Shown piece after piece: positions 7,499 to 15,815 of a stretch of DNA of 61,396 bases. Origin of the DNA: Melioribacteraceae bacterium (GTDB lineage: Bacteria; Bacteroidota; Ignavibacteria; Ignavibacteriales; Melioribacteraceae). Both the position numbers and the translations under genes were made by a program. The stretch lies in NCBI GenBank assembly GCA_015493615.1, contig WGCV01000066.1, positions 1-61,396 on the forward strand. The letters run 5' to 3'. Under the pieces are notes generated by a model, which made no database searches, was not told where the DNA came from, and saw only the letters and a program-made list of their open reading frames with translations. The first letter of the stretch is position 1. Each line of letters starts with the position of its first letter.

Positions 7499-8908
7499 GT
7501 GAACAAACGCATTGAAAGAATTTTAATTCTTCTTATCGATTTCATTACAATAAATTTGGCGTGGATAAGCTACTACTATTTCAGAGTGGAAACCGGCTGG
7601 TTCGGAATGTTCTTCAAGCCGGAATTTCTTCTGCCGATGTTTGTAATTTATCTTTACTGGCTTTTTATATTTTTTGCCGTAGGAATGTACCGCCACTGGT
7701 TTGCGGCTTCTCGTTTTGATGAAATCTCTCGTCTTTTCAAAACAACTTTTCTCGGCGTTTTCGTACTGTTTGCATTGATTTTTTTCGACGATGCGGGACG
7801 GTCGGAATCCGTACACAGCACACGTCTGTTAATTCTGGTTTATTGGGGAATGCTTTTTTCGTTCGTCAGTCTCGGACGTCTTTTTATAAGAAGTTTGCAG
7901 AGGCGTCTTTTAATAAAAGGAATAGGAAGACGAAACACGCTTGTAGTCGGGTTTAATCCCAAATCTGTTGAAATTGCCGAAGCGATTAAACGGAATCCCC
8001 CGCTCGGATTAGACATTGTCGGTTTCGTCGCGGTGAAAGATTCCAACATAGGTAAAACCGGAGCGGGATTGAAAGCGCTTGACACGCTTGAAAATATCGA
8101 GCCGATTATCGATAAATATGACGTTAAGGAAATAATAATTTCTCTTGAAAAACATGAGAACGAGGAGATGCTCCGCGTAATAGCCGCATGCGACAGATTG
8201 GGCGTAACAATTAAAATAGTTCCCGATCTTTATCAGATAATAAGCGGACAGGTAAAAACCGCTTCCATTTACGGATTTCCACTTGTGGAAATTAATCCGA
8301 CATTGATGACAGAATGGGAGAAAAGAGTCAAACGGCTGATGGATGTTGTAATATCATTGATTTTATTAATAATTAGTTTGCCAATTATCATAATAACGGC
8401 TATTTTTATAAAGTTAGATAGTAAGGGACCTGTGCTTTACAAACAGGAACGCGTCGGACTTAACGGAAAATTATTTAACGTACTTAAATTTCGCTCTATG
8501 GTTAACGATGCTGAAAAACAAACCGGTCCGGTGTGGGCGGGCAAAGACGACCCGCGCGTTACGAAAGTCGGGAAATTTATCAGGAAAGTCCGCATTGACG
8601 AATTACCGCAGATGTACAATGTTCTTAAAGGGGAAATGAGTCTCGTCGGTCCCCGTCCGGAACGCCCGAAATTTGTGGAGCAGTTTGCAAAAGAGATTCC
8701 TCTTTACAAAAGGCGTTTGCTCGTAAAGCCGGGATTGACCGGCTGGGCGCAGGTAAAACATAAGTATGATGAAAACATAGAGGATGTAAAAACCAAATTA
8801 AAATACGATTTATTTTATATCGAAAATCAAACTTTAAGGATGGACTTAAAGATTCTTTTCAGAACAATATTTGTTGTGTTATTAGGCAAAGGGCATTTTG
8901 AGGAATGA
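7499..8908 (+). CDS. Polyprenyl-phosphate sugar-1-phosphate transferase (WcaJ/WbaP type)
   Basis: 469 residues; transfers a sugar-1-phosphate from a nucleotide sugar onto undecaprenyl phosphate, the first membrane step of exopolysaccharide or O-antigen repeat-unit assembly. Four N-terminal membrane helices (about 8-27, 43-62, 82-96, 108-127), a CoA-binding-like Rossmann domain (about 145-265), a fifth hydrophobic segment (about 280-303), then an intact catalytic core: VLYKQERVG, LKFRSM (329-334), the DELPQ motif with the Asp-Glu dyad (367-371), SLVGPRPERP (381-390) and KPGLTGWAQV. Start is a GTG with no strong ribosome site. First gene of the operon running to the flippase; its stop overlaps the next start (ATGA). 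Sugar specificity unknown. Confidence 0.92.
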   Translation: MNKRIERILILLIDFITINLAWISYYYFRVETGWFGMFFKPEFLLPMFVIYLYWLFIFFAVGMYRHWFAASRFDEISRLFKTTFLGVFVLFALIFFDDAGRSESVHSTRLLILVYWGMLFSFVSLGRLFIRSLQRRLLIKGIGRRNTLVVGFNPKSVEIAEAIKRNPPLGLDIVGFVAVKDSNIGKTGAGLKALDTLENIEPIIDKYDVKEIIISLEKHENEEMLRVIAACDRLGVTIKIVPDLYQIISGQVKTASIYGFPLVEINPTLMTEWEKRVKRLMDVVISLILLIISLPIIIITAIFIKLDSKGPVLYKQERVGLNGKLFNVLKFRSMVNDAEKQTGPVWAGKDDPRVTKVGKFIRKVRIDELPQMYNVLKGEMSLVGPRPERPKFVEQFAKEIPLYKRRLLVKPGLTGWAQVKHKYDENIEDVKTKLKYDLFYIENQTLRMDLKILFRTIFVVLLGKGHFEE

Positions 8909-9624
8909 AAAAAACTTTAGTTATAATACCGACTTATAACGAGATATATAATATCGGCAATATTATCGATGTTATAACCGACTACTATCCCGATTTCGAT
9001 ATTCTGATTGTTGACGATAATTCTCCGGACGGAACCTGGAAGTATGTTGAAGATAGGACTAAAACGGACGAAAGAATTCATCTTATCAAACGGGAAGGAA
9101 AAATGGGGCTGGGCACGGCTTATGTTGCCGGGTTTCGGTTTGCAATTGAAAACAACTACGAAATTGTAGTTCAGATGGATGCGGATTTTTCCCACGACCC
9201 GAAATCGATTAAGGATTTGGTTGAAAAAGTCGAGGAATTCGACCTTGTAATCGGTAGCCGTTATATTGAAGGCGTTAATGTCGTGAACTGGCCCATGTCA
9301 AGATTGCTGCTCAGTTATTTCGCAAATCTTTACACAAAAATAATTACCGGACTCCCGATTAGCGATGCAACGGGCGGATTTAAATGTTTCAGAATCGAAG
9401 CGCTAAAGGCGATTGATTTAAGTTATATTCGATCGAACGGTTACGCTTTTCAGATTGAGATGAATTTCAAAACATGGAAAAAAGGTTTCTCAATAAAAGA
9501 AATCCCGATAGTTTTTACAGATCGTTTGGAAGGCTCGTCCAAGATGTCGAAGAAAATTGTTCATGAAGCAATCTTTATGGTTTGGAAACTCCGGATACGA
9601 TCAATTTTAGGAACCCTTAAATAA
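8905..9624 (+). CDS. Polyprenol-phosphate mannose synthase-like glycosyltransferase (GT2)
   Basis: 239 residues, matching the short soluble DPM1-type glycosyltransferases. The N-terminus TLVIIPTYNEIYNIGNII, the DDNSPDGT motif, the DXD-like QMDADFSHDP, and IGSRYIEGV are family hallmarks, followed by SDATGGFKCFR and the C-terminal FTDRLEGSSKMS. Such enzymes transfer mannose or a related sugar from a GDP or UDP donor to a polyprenyl phosphate at the inner membrane. It overlaps the phosphotransferase gene by four bases and is followed after six bases by the GT2 fusion gene. Confidence 0.9.
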   Translation: MKKTLVIIPTYNEIYNIGNIIDVITDYYPDFDILIVDDNSPDGTWKYVEDRTKTDERIHLIKREGKMGLGTAYVAGFRFAIENNYEIVVQMDADFSHDPKSIKDLVEKVEEFDLVIGSRYIEGVNVVNWPMSRLLLSYFANLYTKIITGLPISDATGGFKCFRIEALKAIDLSYIRSNGYAFQIEMNFKTWKKGFSIKEIPIVFTDRLEGSSKMSKKIVHEAIFMVWKLRIRSILGTLK

Positions 9625-9630
9625 CCTGTT

Positions 9631-11616
9631 ATGGTTGACCTTTCGGTAATAATAGTAAGCTACAACGTAAAGGAATTTTTACAAAATCTTCTCGTCTCGA
9701 TTGAAAAAGCTTCCGGCAAACTCAGCGTTGAGACAATAATAGTTGATAACGCATCCGAGGACGGAACGGTAGAAAGTATTGCAGAAAGATTTCCTTCCGT
9801 TAAACTGATAGCCAACAAAGAGAATCTCGGTTTCGGCAAAGCCAATAATGAGGCGATGAAAATTGCGCAGGGAAAATTTTTTCTTCTGATTAATCCCGAT
9901 ACGATCGTTCGCGAAGACACGTTATCCGAGATGATTCGGTTTATGGAGAAAACTCCCGACGCAGGAATGGCGGGCTGTAAAGTGCTGAATCCGGACGGAA
10001 CGCTGCAACTCCCATGCAGGCGCAGCTTTCCCGGTCCGTGGGTTTCGTTTACAAAAATTTCGGGACTGAGTCAGCTTTTCCCGAAATCCAAAATGTTTGC
10101 AAAATACAATCTTACTTATCTCGACGAAAACGAAACTTATCCCGTCGATGCAATTTCCGGCTCGTTTATGTTTTTGCGCAGAGAAGTTTATGAGAAAACT
10201 TCCGGCTTTGACGAGGATTTTTTTATGTACGGCGAGGATCTCGATTTTTGTTACCGCGTAAAAGAAGCCGGATATAAAATTTATTATTATCCTGAAACCG
10301 AGATTATTCATTACAAAGGTGAAAGCGCCAAAAGAAGCGGCATCGATGAAACAAGAATTTTTTATCAGGCAATGGGACTTTTTGTCGAGAAGCATTTCGC
10401 TTCTTCGTGGATTGTAAAGATTCTTCTGAAAATCGCGATTATTTTCAGAGAAGGTTTTGCCTTTGCCAATAAAAACAAGCTCGTAATTATTCCGGCTATT
10501 ATTGATTTTATCGGCTTTATGCTTCTGCTTTATGCTGCTGAACAGATTTACACTTTTCGTCCGAATTGGAACGGATTTCACGCCGACACCAAACCGTTGA
10601 TTTATATACTTCCCGCCCTTTTTCAAACGATTATTTCTTTTTTCGCCGGAGTATATAAAAGGAATTCGTTAAGCGTTTCAAGGACGATACTCGCGCTCTT
10701 TATCGGTTTTGTGCTTATTGCGGCTTCTACTTTTTTCTTAAAGCAGTATGCGTTCAGCCGCGCCGTAGTACTGATTACGTATGTTTTGGTTTTCTTCCTT
10801 TTTACATTTTGGAGAATTATTCTCAAAGTGTTTTTTAAAGTCGGAATCGAAAATATTTTAACGAAGAGAAAGACCGTGATTGTAGGAACTGGAAATTCGG
10901 CGCGCTCCCTCTACAGAAAATTAAAGAAGAATATTCAAACTCACGATGAAATTTTAGGATTTATCTCAACCGATATGAAAGAGGTCGGTAAGAAGATTGA
11001 GGAAGAGATTCCCGTTCTCGGTTCGATAAAAAACATTCAGAAGGTTCTAAAGGATTTGAGCGTCGAGAAAGTTATTTTTACTTCCGACGAAATTCCTTTT
11101 TCCGATATTTTTTCAATTGTGTCGAACGAACGGAGCGATAATGTTAATTTTCTTATTGCGGGCGGAGAGCTTGATTATATAGTGGGTAAATCGGCGGTAA
11201 CGATTTTGGACGATATTTCCCTCATGGAAATAAGCTACAATATCAGTTCTCCTTCGCACAAAATCAGCAAAAGGATTGTTGACGTTTTACTGACGCTCCC
11301 GATTTTGCTGTTAATTTATCCTTTTGTATTTTTATTTTTTAAAGGAAAAAGGAGTGAGTTTACCCGTTTTGTTCTTTCTACGCCTGATGTTTTATTCGGC
11401 AGAAAAAGTTTGGTCGGTCCGAAAACAAGTAAATCAAAAGGCGACTTATTTCTCGGGAAACCCGGACTAACAGGCTTTTGGTTTACGGAAAATATTAACG
11501 ATGAAGATTCCGCCGACTTTGAAAAGCTTGATCTTTATTATGCAAAGAATCAGAATGTTTGGCTGGATTTGGATATTTTGGGTAAAACGATTATGAAAAT
11601 GTTTAACGGAGAATAA
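9631..11616 (+). CDS. GT2 glycosyltransferase fused to a degenerate polyprenyl glycosylphosphotransferase
   Basis: 661 residues in two halves. Residues 1-270 are a WbbL-like (rhamnosyltransferase type) GT2 domain: SVIIVSYNVKEFL, VDNASEDGT, INPDT (87-91) as the DXD equivalent, and MYGEDLDFCYRVK (199-211). Then follow four membrane helices (about 286-304, 324-342, 352-370, 376-396), a Rossmann domain (VIVGTGNSARSLYRKL at 416-431) and a C-terminal remnant (545-661) of the phosphotransferase core. The remnant keeps SLVGP (593-597), KPGLTGF and the closing YYAKNQNVWLDLDIL, but lacks the KFRSM and DELPQ motifs with the catalytic Asp-Glu pair, so the second half is probably inactive and may serve as a membrane anchor or a partner of the intact enzyme encoded at 7499-8908. 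Middle gene of the operon, three bases before accA. Confidence 0.85.
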   Translation: MVDLSVIIVSYNVKEFLQNLLVSIEKASGKLSVETIIVDNASEDGTVESIAERFPSVKLIANKENLGFGKANNEAMKIAQGKFFLLINPDTIVREDTLSEMIRFMEKTPDAGMAGCKVLNPDGTLQLPCRRSFPGPWVSFTKISGLSQLFPKSKMFAKYNLTYLDENETYPVDAISGSFMFLRREVYEKTSGFDEDFFMYGEDLDFCYRVKEAGYKIYYYPETEIIHYKGESAKRSGIDETRIFYQAMGLFVEKHFASSWIVKILLKIAIIFREGFAFANKNKLVIIPAIIDFIGFMLLLYAAEQIYTFRPNWNGFHADTKPLIYILPALFQTIISFFAGVYKRNSLSVSRTILALFIGFVLIAASTFFLKQYAFSRAVVLITYVLVFFLFTFWRIILKVFFKVGIENILTKRKTVIVGTGNSARSLYRKLKKNIQTHDEILGFISTDMKEVGKKIEEEIPVLGSIKNIQKVLKDLSVEKVIFTSDEIPFSDIFSIVSNERSDNVNFLIAGGELDYIVGKSAVTILDDISLMEISYNISSPSHKISKRIVDVLLTLPILLLIYPFVFLFFKGKRSEFTRFVLSTPDVLFGRKSLVGPKTSKSKGDLFLGKPGLTGFWFTENINDEDSADFEKLDLYYAKNQNVWLDLDILGKTIMKMFNGE

Positions 11617-11619
11617 ATT

Positions 11620-12573
11620 ATGGCAGCCCCCGTATTGGAATTCGAAAAACCGATTATCGAATTGGAAAATAAAATTGAAGAGATGAGACGATATCAGGAT
11701 AATCTTGATATTCGTGCCGAAGTTGAGAATCTCGAAAAAAAAGTTGAAGAATTAAAAAAATCGATATATAAAAATCTTACTCGCTGGCAGCGGGTTCAGC
11801 TTGCGCGTCATCCGGAACGCCCTTATACATTGGACTACATCTATCTTATGACGGAAGATTTTGTCGAACTACACGGCGACAGACTTTACGGCGACGACAA
11901 AGCTATCATAGGCGGTTTCGCGAAAATTGACGGTAGAAAAGTAATGATTATCGGGCATCAGAAAGGACGCGACACGAAATCGAATCTTTACAGAAATTTC
12001 GGTATGCCTAATCCGGAAGGTTACCGCAAGGCGCGCCGATTAATGGAGCTTGCGGCAAAGTTTAACGTTCCCGTTGTTACGTTGATTGACACTCCCGGAG
12101 CTTTCCCCGGATTGGAAGCTGAAGAACACGGACAAGCCGAAGCGATCGCCAAAAACCTCTTTGTAATGTCGCGGCTGAGAGTTCCGATAGTCGTTGTCAT
12201 CATCGGCGAAGGCGCAAGCGGCGGAGCTTTGGGAATCGGAGTGGGCGATAGAATTTTGATGCTTGAAAATACTTGGTATTCGGTTATCAGTCCCGAATCA
12301 TGTTCCAGTATTTTGTGGCGCAGTTGGGATTACAAAGAACAGGCTGCCGAAGCGCTTAAACTGACTCCGAACGATTTGCTGTCGCAGGGAATAATTGACA
12401 GAATTGTTCCCGAGCCGCTTGGAGGCGCGCATAAAGACCACAAAAAAACCGCAGAAACTTTAAAAAACATTTTGATTGAGGAGATTGAGGCTCTCTCTAA
12501 ACTTTCCGAAGTTAAACTGATTAATTCACGGCTTGAAAAATTCGGAAAGATGGGCGTTTATGAGGAAGGGTAA
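11620..12573 (+). CDS. accA: Acetyl-CoA carboxylase carboxyltransferase subunit alpha
   Basis: 317 residues, the usual AccA length. With AccD it moves the carboxyl group from biotin to acetyl-CoA, making malonyl-CoA for fatty acid synthesis. Evidence: the N-terminal helical segment [19 protein letters not shown], then [61 protein letters not shown], and [16 protein letters not shown], followed by [15 protein letters not shown]. It sits three bases behind the GT2 fusion in a polysaccharide operon, an unexpected place; accD is not in the window. It may tie lipid supply to envelope polysaccharide synthesis, or be a simple hitch-hiker. Confidence 0.97.
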   Translation: MAAPVLEFEKPIIELENKIEEMRRYQDNLDIRAEVENLEKKVEELKKSIYKNLTRWQRVQLARHPERPYTLDYIYLMTEDFVELHGDRLYGDDKAIIGGFAKIDGRKVMIIGHQKGRDTKSNLYRNFGMPNPEGYRKARRLMELAAKFNVPVVTLIDTPGAFPGLEAEEHGQAEAIAKNLFVMSRLRVPIVVVIIGEGASGGALGIGVGDRILMLENTWYSVISPESCSSILWRSWDYKEQAAEALKLTPNDLLSQGIIDRIVPEPLGGAHKDHKKTAETLKNILIEEIEALSKLSEVKLINSRLEKFGKMGVYEEG

Positions 12574-12613
12574 TCGGAAAAATTAATGATCCTCAAAAAA
12601 TTTCAGGTGAAGT

Positions 12614-13036
12614 ATGATTGTTCATAAGCACGTTATCAGAGTCCGTTACGCCGATACCGACGCAATGACTTTTGTTTACAACGGGAAATATTTCGAATAT
12701 TTTGAAGTCGGAAGAACCGAACTTCTCCGCAGTTTGGGTTTGCCTTACAGCGAAGTGGAAAAACGAGGTTACCAGCTTCCTCTTATCGAGGCGGGAATCA
12801 AATATAAAAAGCCTGCTTTCTATGATGACTTGCTCGAGATAGAAGCGCGTTATTCTTTGGAGTCTTCTCCGAAAGTGCGTATCGAATATATAATCAGAAG
12901 AGAAGGCACGGACAAAATAATTACGGAAGGGTTTACCGAGCATTTATTTATAGACGCCGAGACTAAGCGCCCCGTACGTCCCCCGAAATTTTATGTGGAT
13001 ATAGTTAAAGCGGCAGAAGAAAAAGCAAACGGTTAG
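12614..13036 (+). CDS. YbgC-type acyl-CoA thioesterase
   Basis: 140 residues with a single hot-dog fold. The motif RYADTDAMTFVYNGKYFEYF holds the catalytic Asp (D16) of the 4-hydroxybenzoyl-CoA thioesterase family; the rest (GIKYKKPAFYDDLLEIEARY, and TEGFTEHLFIDAETKRPVRP) follows YbgC-like proteins. It would hydrolyse an acyl-CoA in the cytoplasm. It lies 40 bases after accA and five bases before the flippase gene; the paralog at 19386-19829 is of the same fold. Substrate unknown. Confidence 0.88.
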   Translation: MIVHKHVIRVRYADTDAMTFVYNGKYFEYFEVGRTELLRSLGLPYSEVEKRGYQLPLIEAGIKYKKPAFYDDLLEIEARYSLESSPKVRIEYIIRREGTDKIITEGFTEHLFIDAETKRPVRPPKFYVDIVKAAEEKANG

Positions 13037-13041
13037 CCGGA

Positions 13042-14499
13042 ATGTTCTCTAAGATCAAAGAACTCTCAAAGGATACCGCCGTTTACGGTATTAGCACGAT
13101 TATCGGCAGGTTCCTCGGTTTTTTGCTTGTTCCTTATTACACTAATCTGATTGCCGCGGCGGATTTCGGTATTTACTCCAATATTTACGCATACTTGGCG
13201 TTTCTGAATATCGTTTATATTTACGGAATGGACGCCGCTTTTATGAAGTACGCGTCCGTTGACAAATCAAATCTTAAAAAGATTTTTTCCACCTCCTATT
13301 TAACAATGGGATTAACTTCCGTTCTTTTTACGCTACTATTGTATCTCGTACGAAATCCGATAATCGATTTAACGCAGCTCGGAGAGGCTCATGCTCAAAT
13401 ATATTATTATGTGCTCGCTATTTTATTTTTGGATTCGCTTTCCATTGTTCCTTTTGCTCACCTCAGATTGGCGCGGAAAACCAAAAAGTTTGCCTTCATC
13501 AAAATCACAAATATTATTATCAATCTGTTGCTTAACATCTATTTAATCAGTTTTAAACATTACGGAATCGAGGGAATTTTCATCGCAAATGCAGCAGCGT
13601 CTCTTTTTTCGTTGCTTGCGCTATTTCCCGACATCATCAAACATATCGAACTTAGGATTAATATTCCGTACCTGAAGCAGATTCTTAAGTTTGGAATTCC
13701 TTATCTTCCGGCAAGTATGGCGGCGATGATAGTTCAGGTTATTGACAGACCTCTCGTCCTTGCTATGAAAGGGAAAGCGGTTCTCGGTATTTATTCGGCA
13801 AACTATAAACTCGGCATTTTCATGATGCTTTTTGTCTCAATGTTTCAATATGCGTGGCAGCCCTTTTTTCTGAATAACGCCAACGATAAGAACGCAAAGA
13901 ATATTTTTTCCAAAGTGCTTACGCTTTTCCTTACCGTCGCGGCTATTCTTTGGGTTTTCGTTTCTCTCTACATTGACGATTTTGCCCGAATTGAACTTCT
14001 GCACGGGCGTTTCCTAGTCGGTAAAGCTTATTGGGCGGGAGTTTACATTGTGCCGATTATTTTACTCGCTTATGTTTTTCACGGGATGTACGTTAATTTT
14101 CAAGCGGGAATTTATATCGAAGAAAAAACTAAATATTTCCCTTACATAACTTTTACCGGAGCGTTAGTAAACATTGTTATTAATGTGATTTTTATTCCGG
14201 TCTGGGGAATTTTCGGCGCGGCGGTTGCAACCTTGGCAAGCTATATTACAATGGCGGGAATTTCGTTTTATTTTTCCCACAAATATTATCCCGTTGATTA
14301 CGAATACGGCAAAGTGCTTAAAATATTGGGTCTGCTGATTTTTGGAATTACGGCATACTATCTGCTCTATGTTACAGAACAACTCACTTTCCCGAATAAA
14401 TCTTTTCTTCTTCTGATTTTTATTTCGGGAATGTTTCTGCTTCGAATTATCAAAATATCGGATTTTAAGTCAACTCTTAAAATGCTAACCGGAAAATAG
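13042..14499 (+). CDS. Lipid-linked oligosaccharide flippase (Wzx/MATE-like)
   Basis: 485 residues with about 12-14 membrane helices and a fused, mostly hydrophobic profile typical of the polysaccharide biosynthesis protein / MurJ-Wzx superfamily. The N-terminus (KELSKDTAVYGISTIIGRFL) is characteristic. It should move undecaprenyl-linked repeat units made by the upstream transferases to the periplasmic face. Last gene of the run that begins at 7499, starting five bases after the thioesterase gene. No polymerase or ligase is in the window, so the product's fate is unknown. Confidence 0.88.
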   Translation: MFSKIKELSKDTAVYGISTIIGRFLGFLLVPYYTNLIAAADFGIYSNIYAYLAFLNIVYIYGMDAAFMKYASVDKSNLKKIFSTSYLTMGLTSVLFTLLLYLVRNPIIDLTQLGEAHAQIYYYVLAILFLDSLSIVPFAHLRLARKTKKFAFIKITNIIINLLLNIYLISFKHYGIEGIFIANAAASLFSLLALFPDIIKHIELRINIPYLKQILKFGIPYLPASMAAMIVQVIDRPLVLAMKGKAVLGIYSANYKLGIFMMLFVSMFQYAWQPFFLNNANDKNAKNIFSKVLTLFLTVAAILWVFVSLYIDDFARIELLHGRFLVGKAYWAGVYIVPIILLAYVFHGMYVNFQAGIYIEEKTKYFPYITFTGALVNIVINVIFIPVWGIFGAAVATLASYITMAGISFYFSHKYYPVDYEYGKVLKILGLLIFGITAYYLLYVTEQLTFPNKSFLLLIFISGMFLLRIIKISDFKSTLKMLTGK

Positions 14500-14593
14500 C
14501 GTACTTTTTTATTTATCTATGAAACCCTATTAAAAACTTCACGTCTGATAAGATGTTATAATTCGAGACAACAAATATAGGAGAGTCGTAAAT

Positions 14594-14833
14594 ATGAGAA
14601 ACAAACTTGATTCACAAAAATGGCCTTGGCTGCACGGATTTCTCGGCTTTTTAGGATTTCTCGGTTTGGAAGCGTTCAGCCGGCACGATCCGTGGCAGTT
14701 ATTCTATCTCGGCTTTTTCGGGTTTTTCTCTTACTTCAAATATATTAAGGAAGAGCTGAAATATCTCGGATTACTCGGCATTCTCGGATTTATCATTGGC
14801 TTACTCGGCGTATTCGGGGTAATAAATGTTTAG
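14594..14833 (+). CDS. Small Gly/Leu/Phe-rich membrane protein
   Basis: 79 residues with two or three hydrophobic segments built from repeats of the form LGFLGFLG (residues about 17-24) and LGLLGILGF. AGGAG precedes the ATG. The repeated LGFLG pattern recalls DUF3796-type small membrane proteins, but that is by eye. It follows the flippase by 94 bases and has no clear partner. Probably a real gene, given the ribosome site and the membrane-like composition; function unknown. Confidence 0.6.
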   Translation: MRNKLDSQKWPWLHGFLGFLGFLGLEAFSRHDPWQLFYLGFFGFFSYFKYIKEELKYLGLLGILGFIIGLLGVFGVINV

Positions 14834-14953
14834 TTGGTTTTATAATATAGGTCATTATATTTTGTAGCGATACGGGGTCAAATATATTTTATTAAGATAG
14901 AATAAGTTAGTAATAAAAATAAAAACAATTTTAGTACTATTGTAAAAAGGGAA

Positions 14954-15050
14954 AACCGGTGAACCGGTTAAAATATTAATTGTTTATCATTAACCAACGG
15001 CTTAAGCCGTTGGTTAACAACTTAGCGTAGCAATAACCGTTTTAACGGTT
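14954..15050. repeat. Three-palindrome repeat, related in style to family D
   Basis: Three perfect palindromes in 97 bases: AACCGGT-GA-ACCGGTT-like at 14954-14969, a 28-base perfect palindrome at 14990-15017 (half-site TTAACCAACGGCTT), and AACCGTT-TT-AACGGTT at 15035-15050. Stems differ in sequence from those of family D, but the order (CCGG hairpin next to a TTAACC.. hairpin) is alike. The rest of 14834-15243 is AT-rich with nothing else recognised. Confidence 0.65.
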
Positions 15051-15243
15051 TATGGATATAAAAATTAAATAATATTTTGTTCTCCGAATCGCTGATATAT
15101 TGGCAATATTTTTCTTTTATTCTTGAAATATCGATCTTTCAGTTCGTACTAATACATCGGAACACAAAAAAATCTCTAAAAAGTTTCAAAAAGACTTGAA
15201 GAATCAAGAAAACATTTATATATTTGAAGTTCGTTTTTTGAAT

Positions 15244-15317
15244 GGCGGGGTAGCTCAGTTGGTTAGAGCAGTGGAATCATAATCCACGTGTCGGGGGTTC
15301 GAATCCCTCCCCCGCTA
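15244..15317 (+). tRNA. tRNA-Met (anticodon CAT)
   Basis: Cloverleaf can be folded: acceptor GGCGGGG / CCCCGCT, D arm GCTC / GAGC, anticodon arm GTGGA-ATCATAA-TCCAC with anticodon CAT, T arm GGGGG-TTCGAAT-CCCTC, discriminator A. CCA is not encoded. CAT could also be a tRNA-Ile2 with modified C34, but the GGAATCATAATCC arm is what elongator tRNA-Met genes usually show. It sits 22 bases before secG. Confidence 0.92.
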
Positions 15318-15338
15318 CAAATTTTATTTGGAGTAGAA

Positions 15339-15734
15339 ATGTACACGATTTTAATGATTTTGGCTTTGTTTATGTCTTTTCTCTTAATTATTGTAGTGTT
15401 ACTGCAAGCAAGTAAGGGAGACGGACTTTCCGGAACTTTCGGCGGCGCATCAGGTTCACTGACATCCGCTTTCGGAAGCAGAAAAACAGCCGACCTTTTA
15501 AGCAAAACAACTTGGTGGCTCGGAGGCGGATTACTTTTTATCGCTCTTTTGGTTAACCTGTTTTTTCTTCCCGGTCAAACAACGGACGCACAGAGAAAAA
15601 GTATCGTTCAACAAGCCGCCGCAAATGAAGTCCCTTCGGCTCCTGCTTTACCGCAGAATATCGCGCCGAATGTTCCCACGACTCGGCAGAAAGCTCCGGC
15701 TCAGCAACCTAAGACAGAGCAGAAGAAAAAATAA
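15339..15734 (+). CDS. secG: Preprotein translocase subunit SecG
   Basis: 131 residues. SecG is a small two-helix subunit of the SecYEG channel. Helix 1 is MYTILMILALFMSFLLIIVV, followed by LLQASKGDGLSGTFGG, the signature loop, then helix 2 (WWLGGGLLFIALLVNLFFL) after RKTADLLSKTT. The C-terminal 40 residues are a Pro/Gln/Ala-rich tail. I start it at 15339, behind TTTGGAG; the frame is open further up into the tRNA gene, but that part is not coding. It lies between tRNA-Met and a terminator. Confidence 0.95.
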   Translation: MYTILMILALFMSFLLIIVVLLQASKGDGLSGTFGGASGSLTSAFGSRKTADLLSKTTWWLGGGLLFIALLVNLFFLPGQTTDAQRKSIVQQAAANEVPSAPALPQNIAPNVPTTRQKAPAQQPKTEQKKK

Positions 15735-15740
15735 ATTTTT

Positions 15741-15770
15741 AATCCCGGCTTTTTAGTCGGGATTTTTTTT
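15741..15770 (+). terminator. Rho-independent terminator of secG
   Basis: AATCCCG (15741-15747) pairs with CGGGATT (15758-15764), extended by GCT/AGT inside, followed by eight T. It begins 6 bases past the secG stop. Confidence 0.9.
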
Positions 15771-15815
15771 GTCCGCAAAAATAGGCGATTTAATATTTCC
15801 GATGAAGGAGTTATT

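Noticed and set aside
9922-10626. 234-residue open frame on the minus strand inside the GT2 fusion gene
   Set aside because: It is fully antisense to a well-supported domain, has no ribosome site and no recognisable motif. The bias of the real gene leaves such shadows.
15288-15338. Upstream extension of secG into the tRNA gene
   Set aside because: The extended frame translates the tRNA 3' half; the ATG at 15339 has a ribosome site and gives the standard SecG N-terminus.
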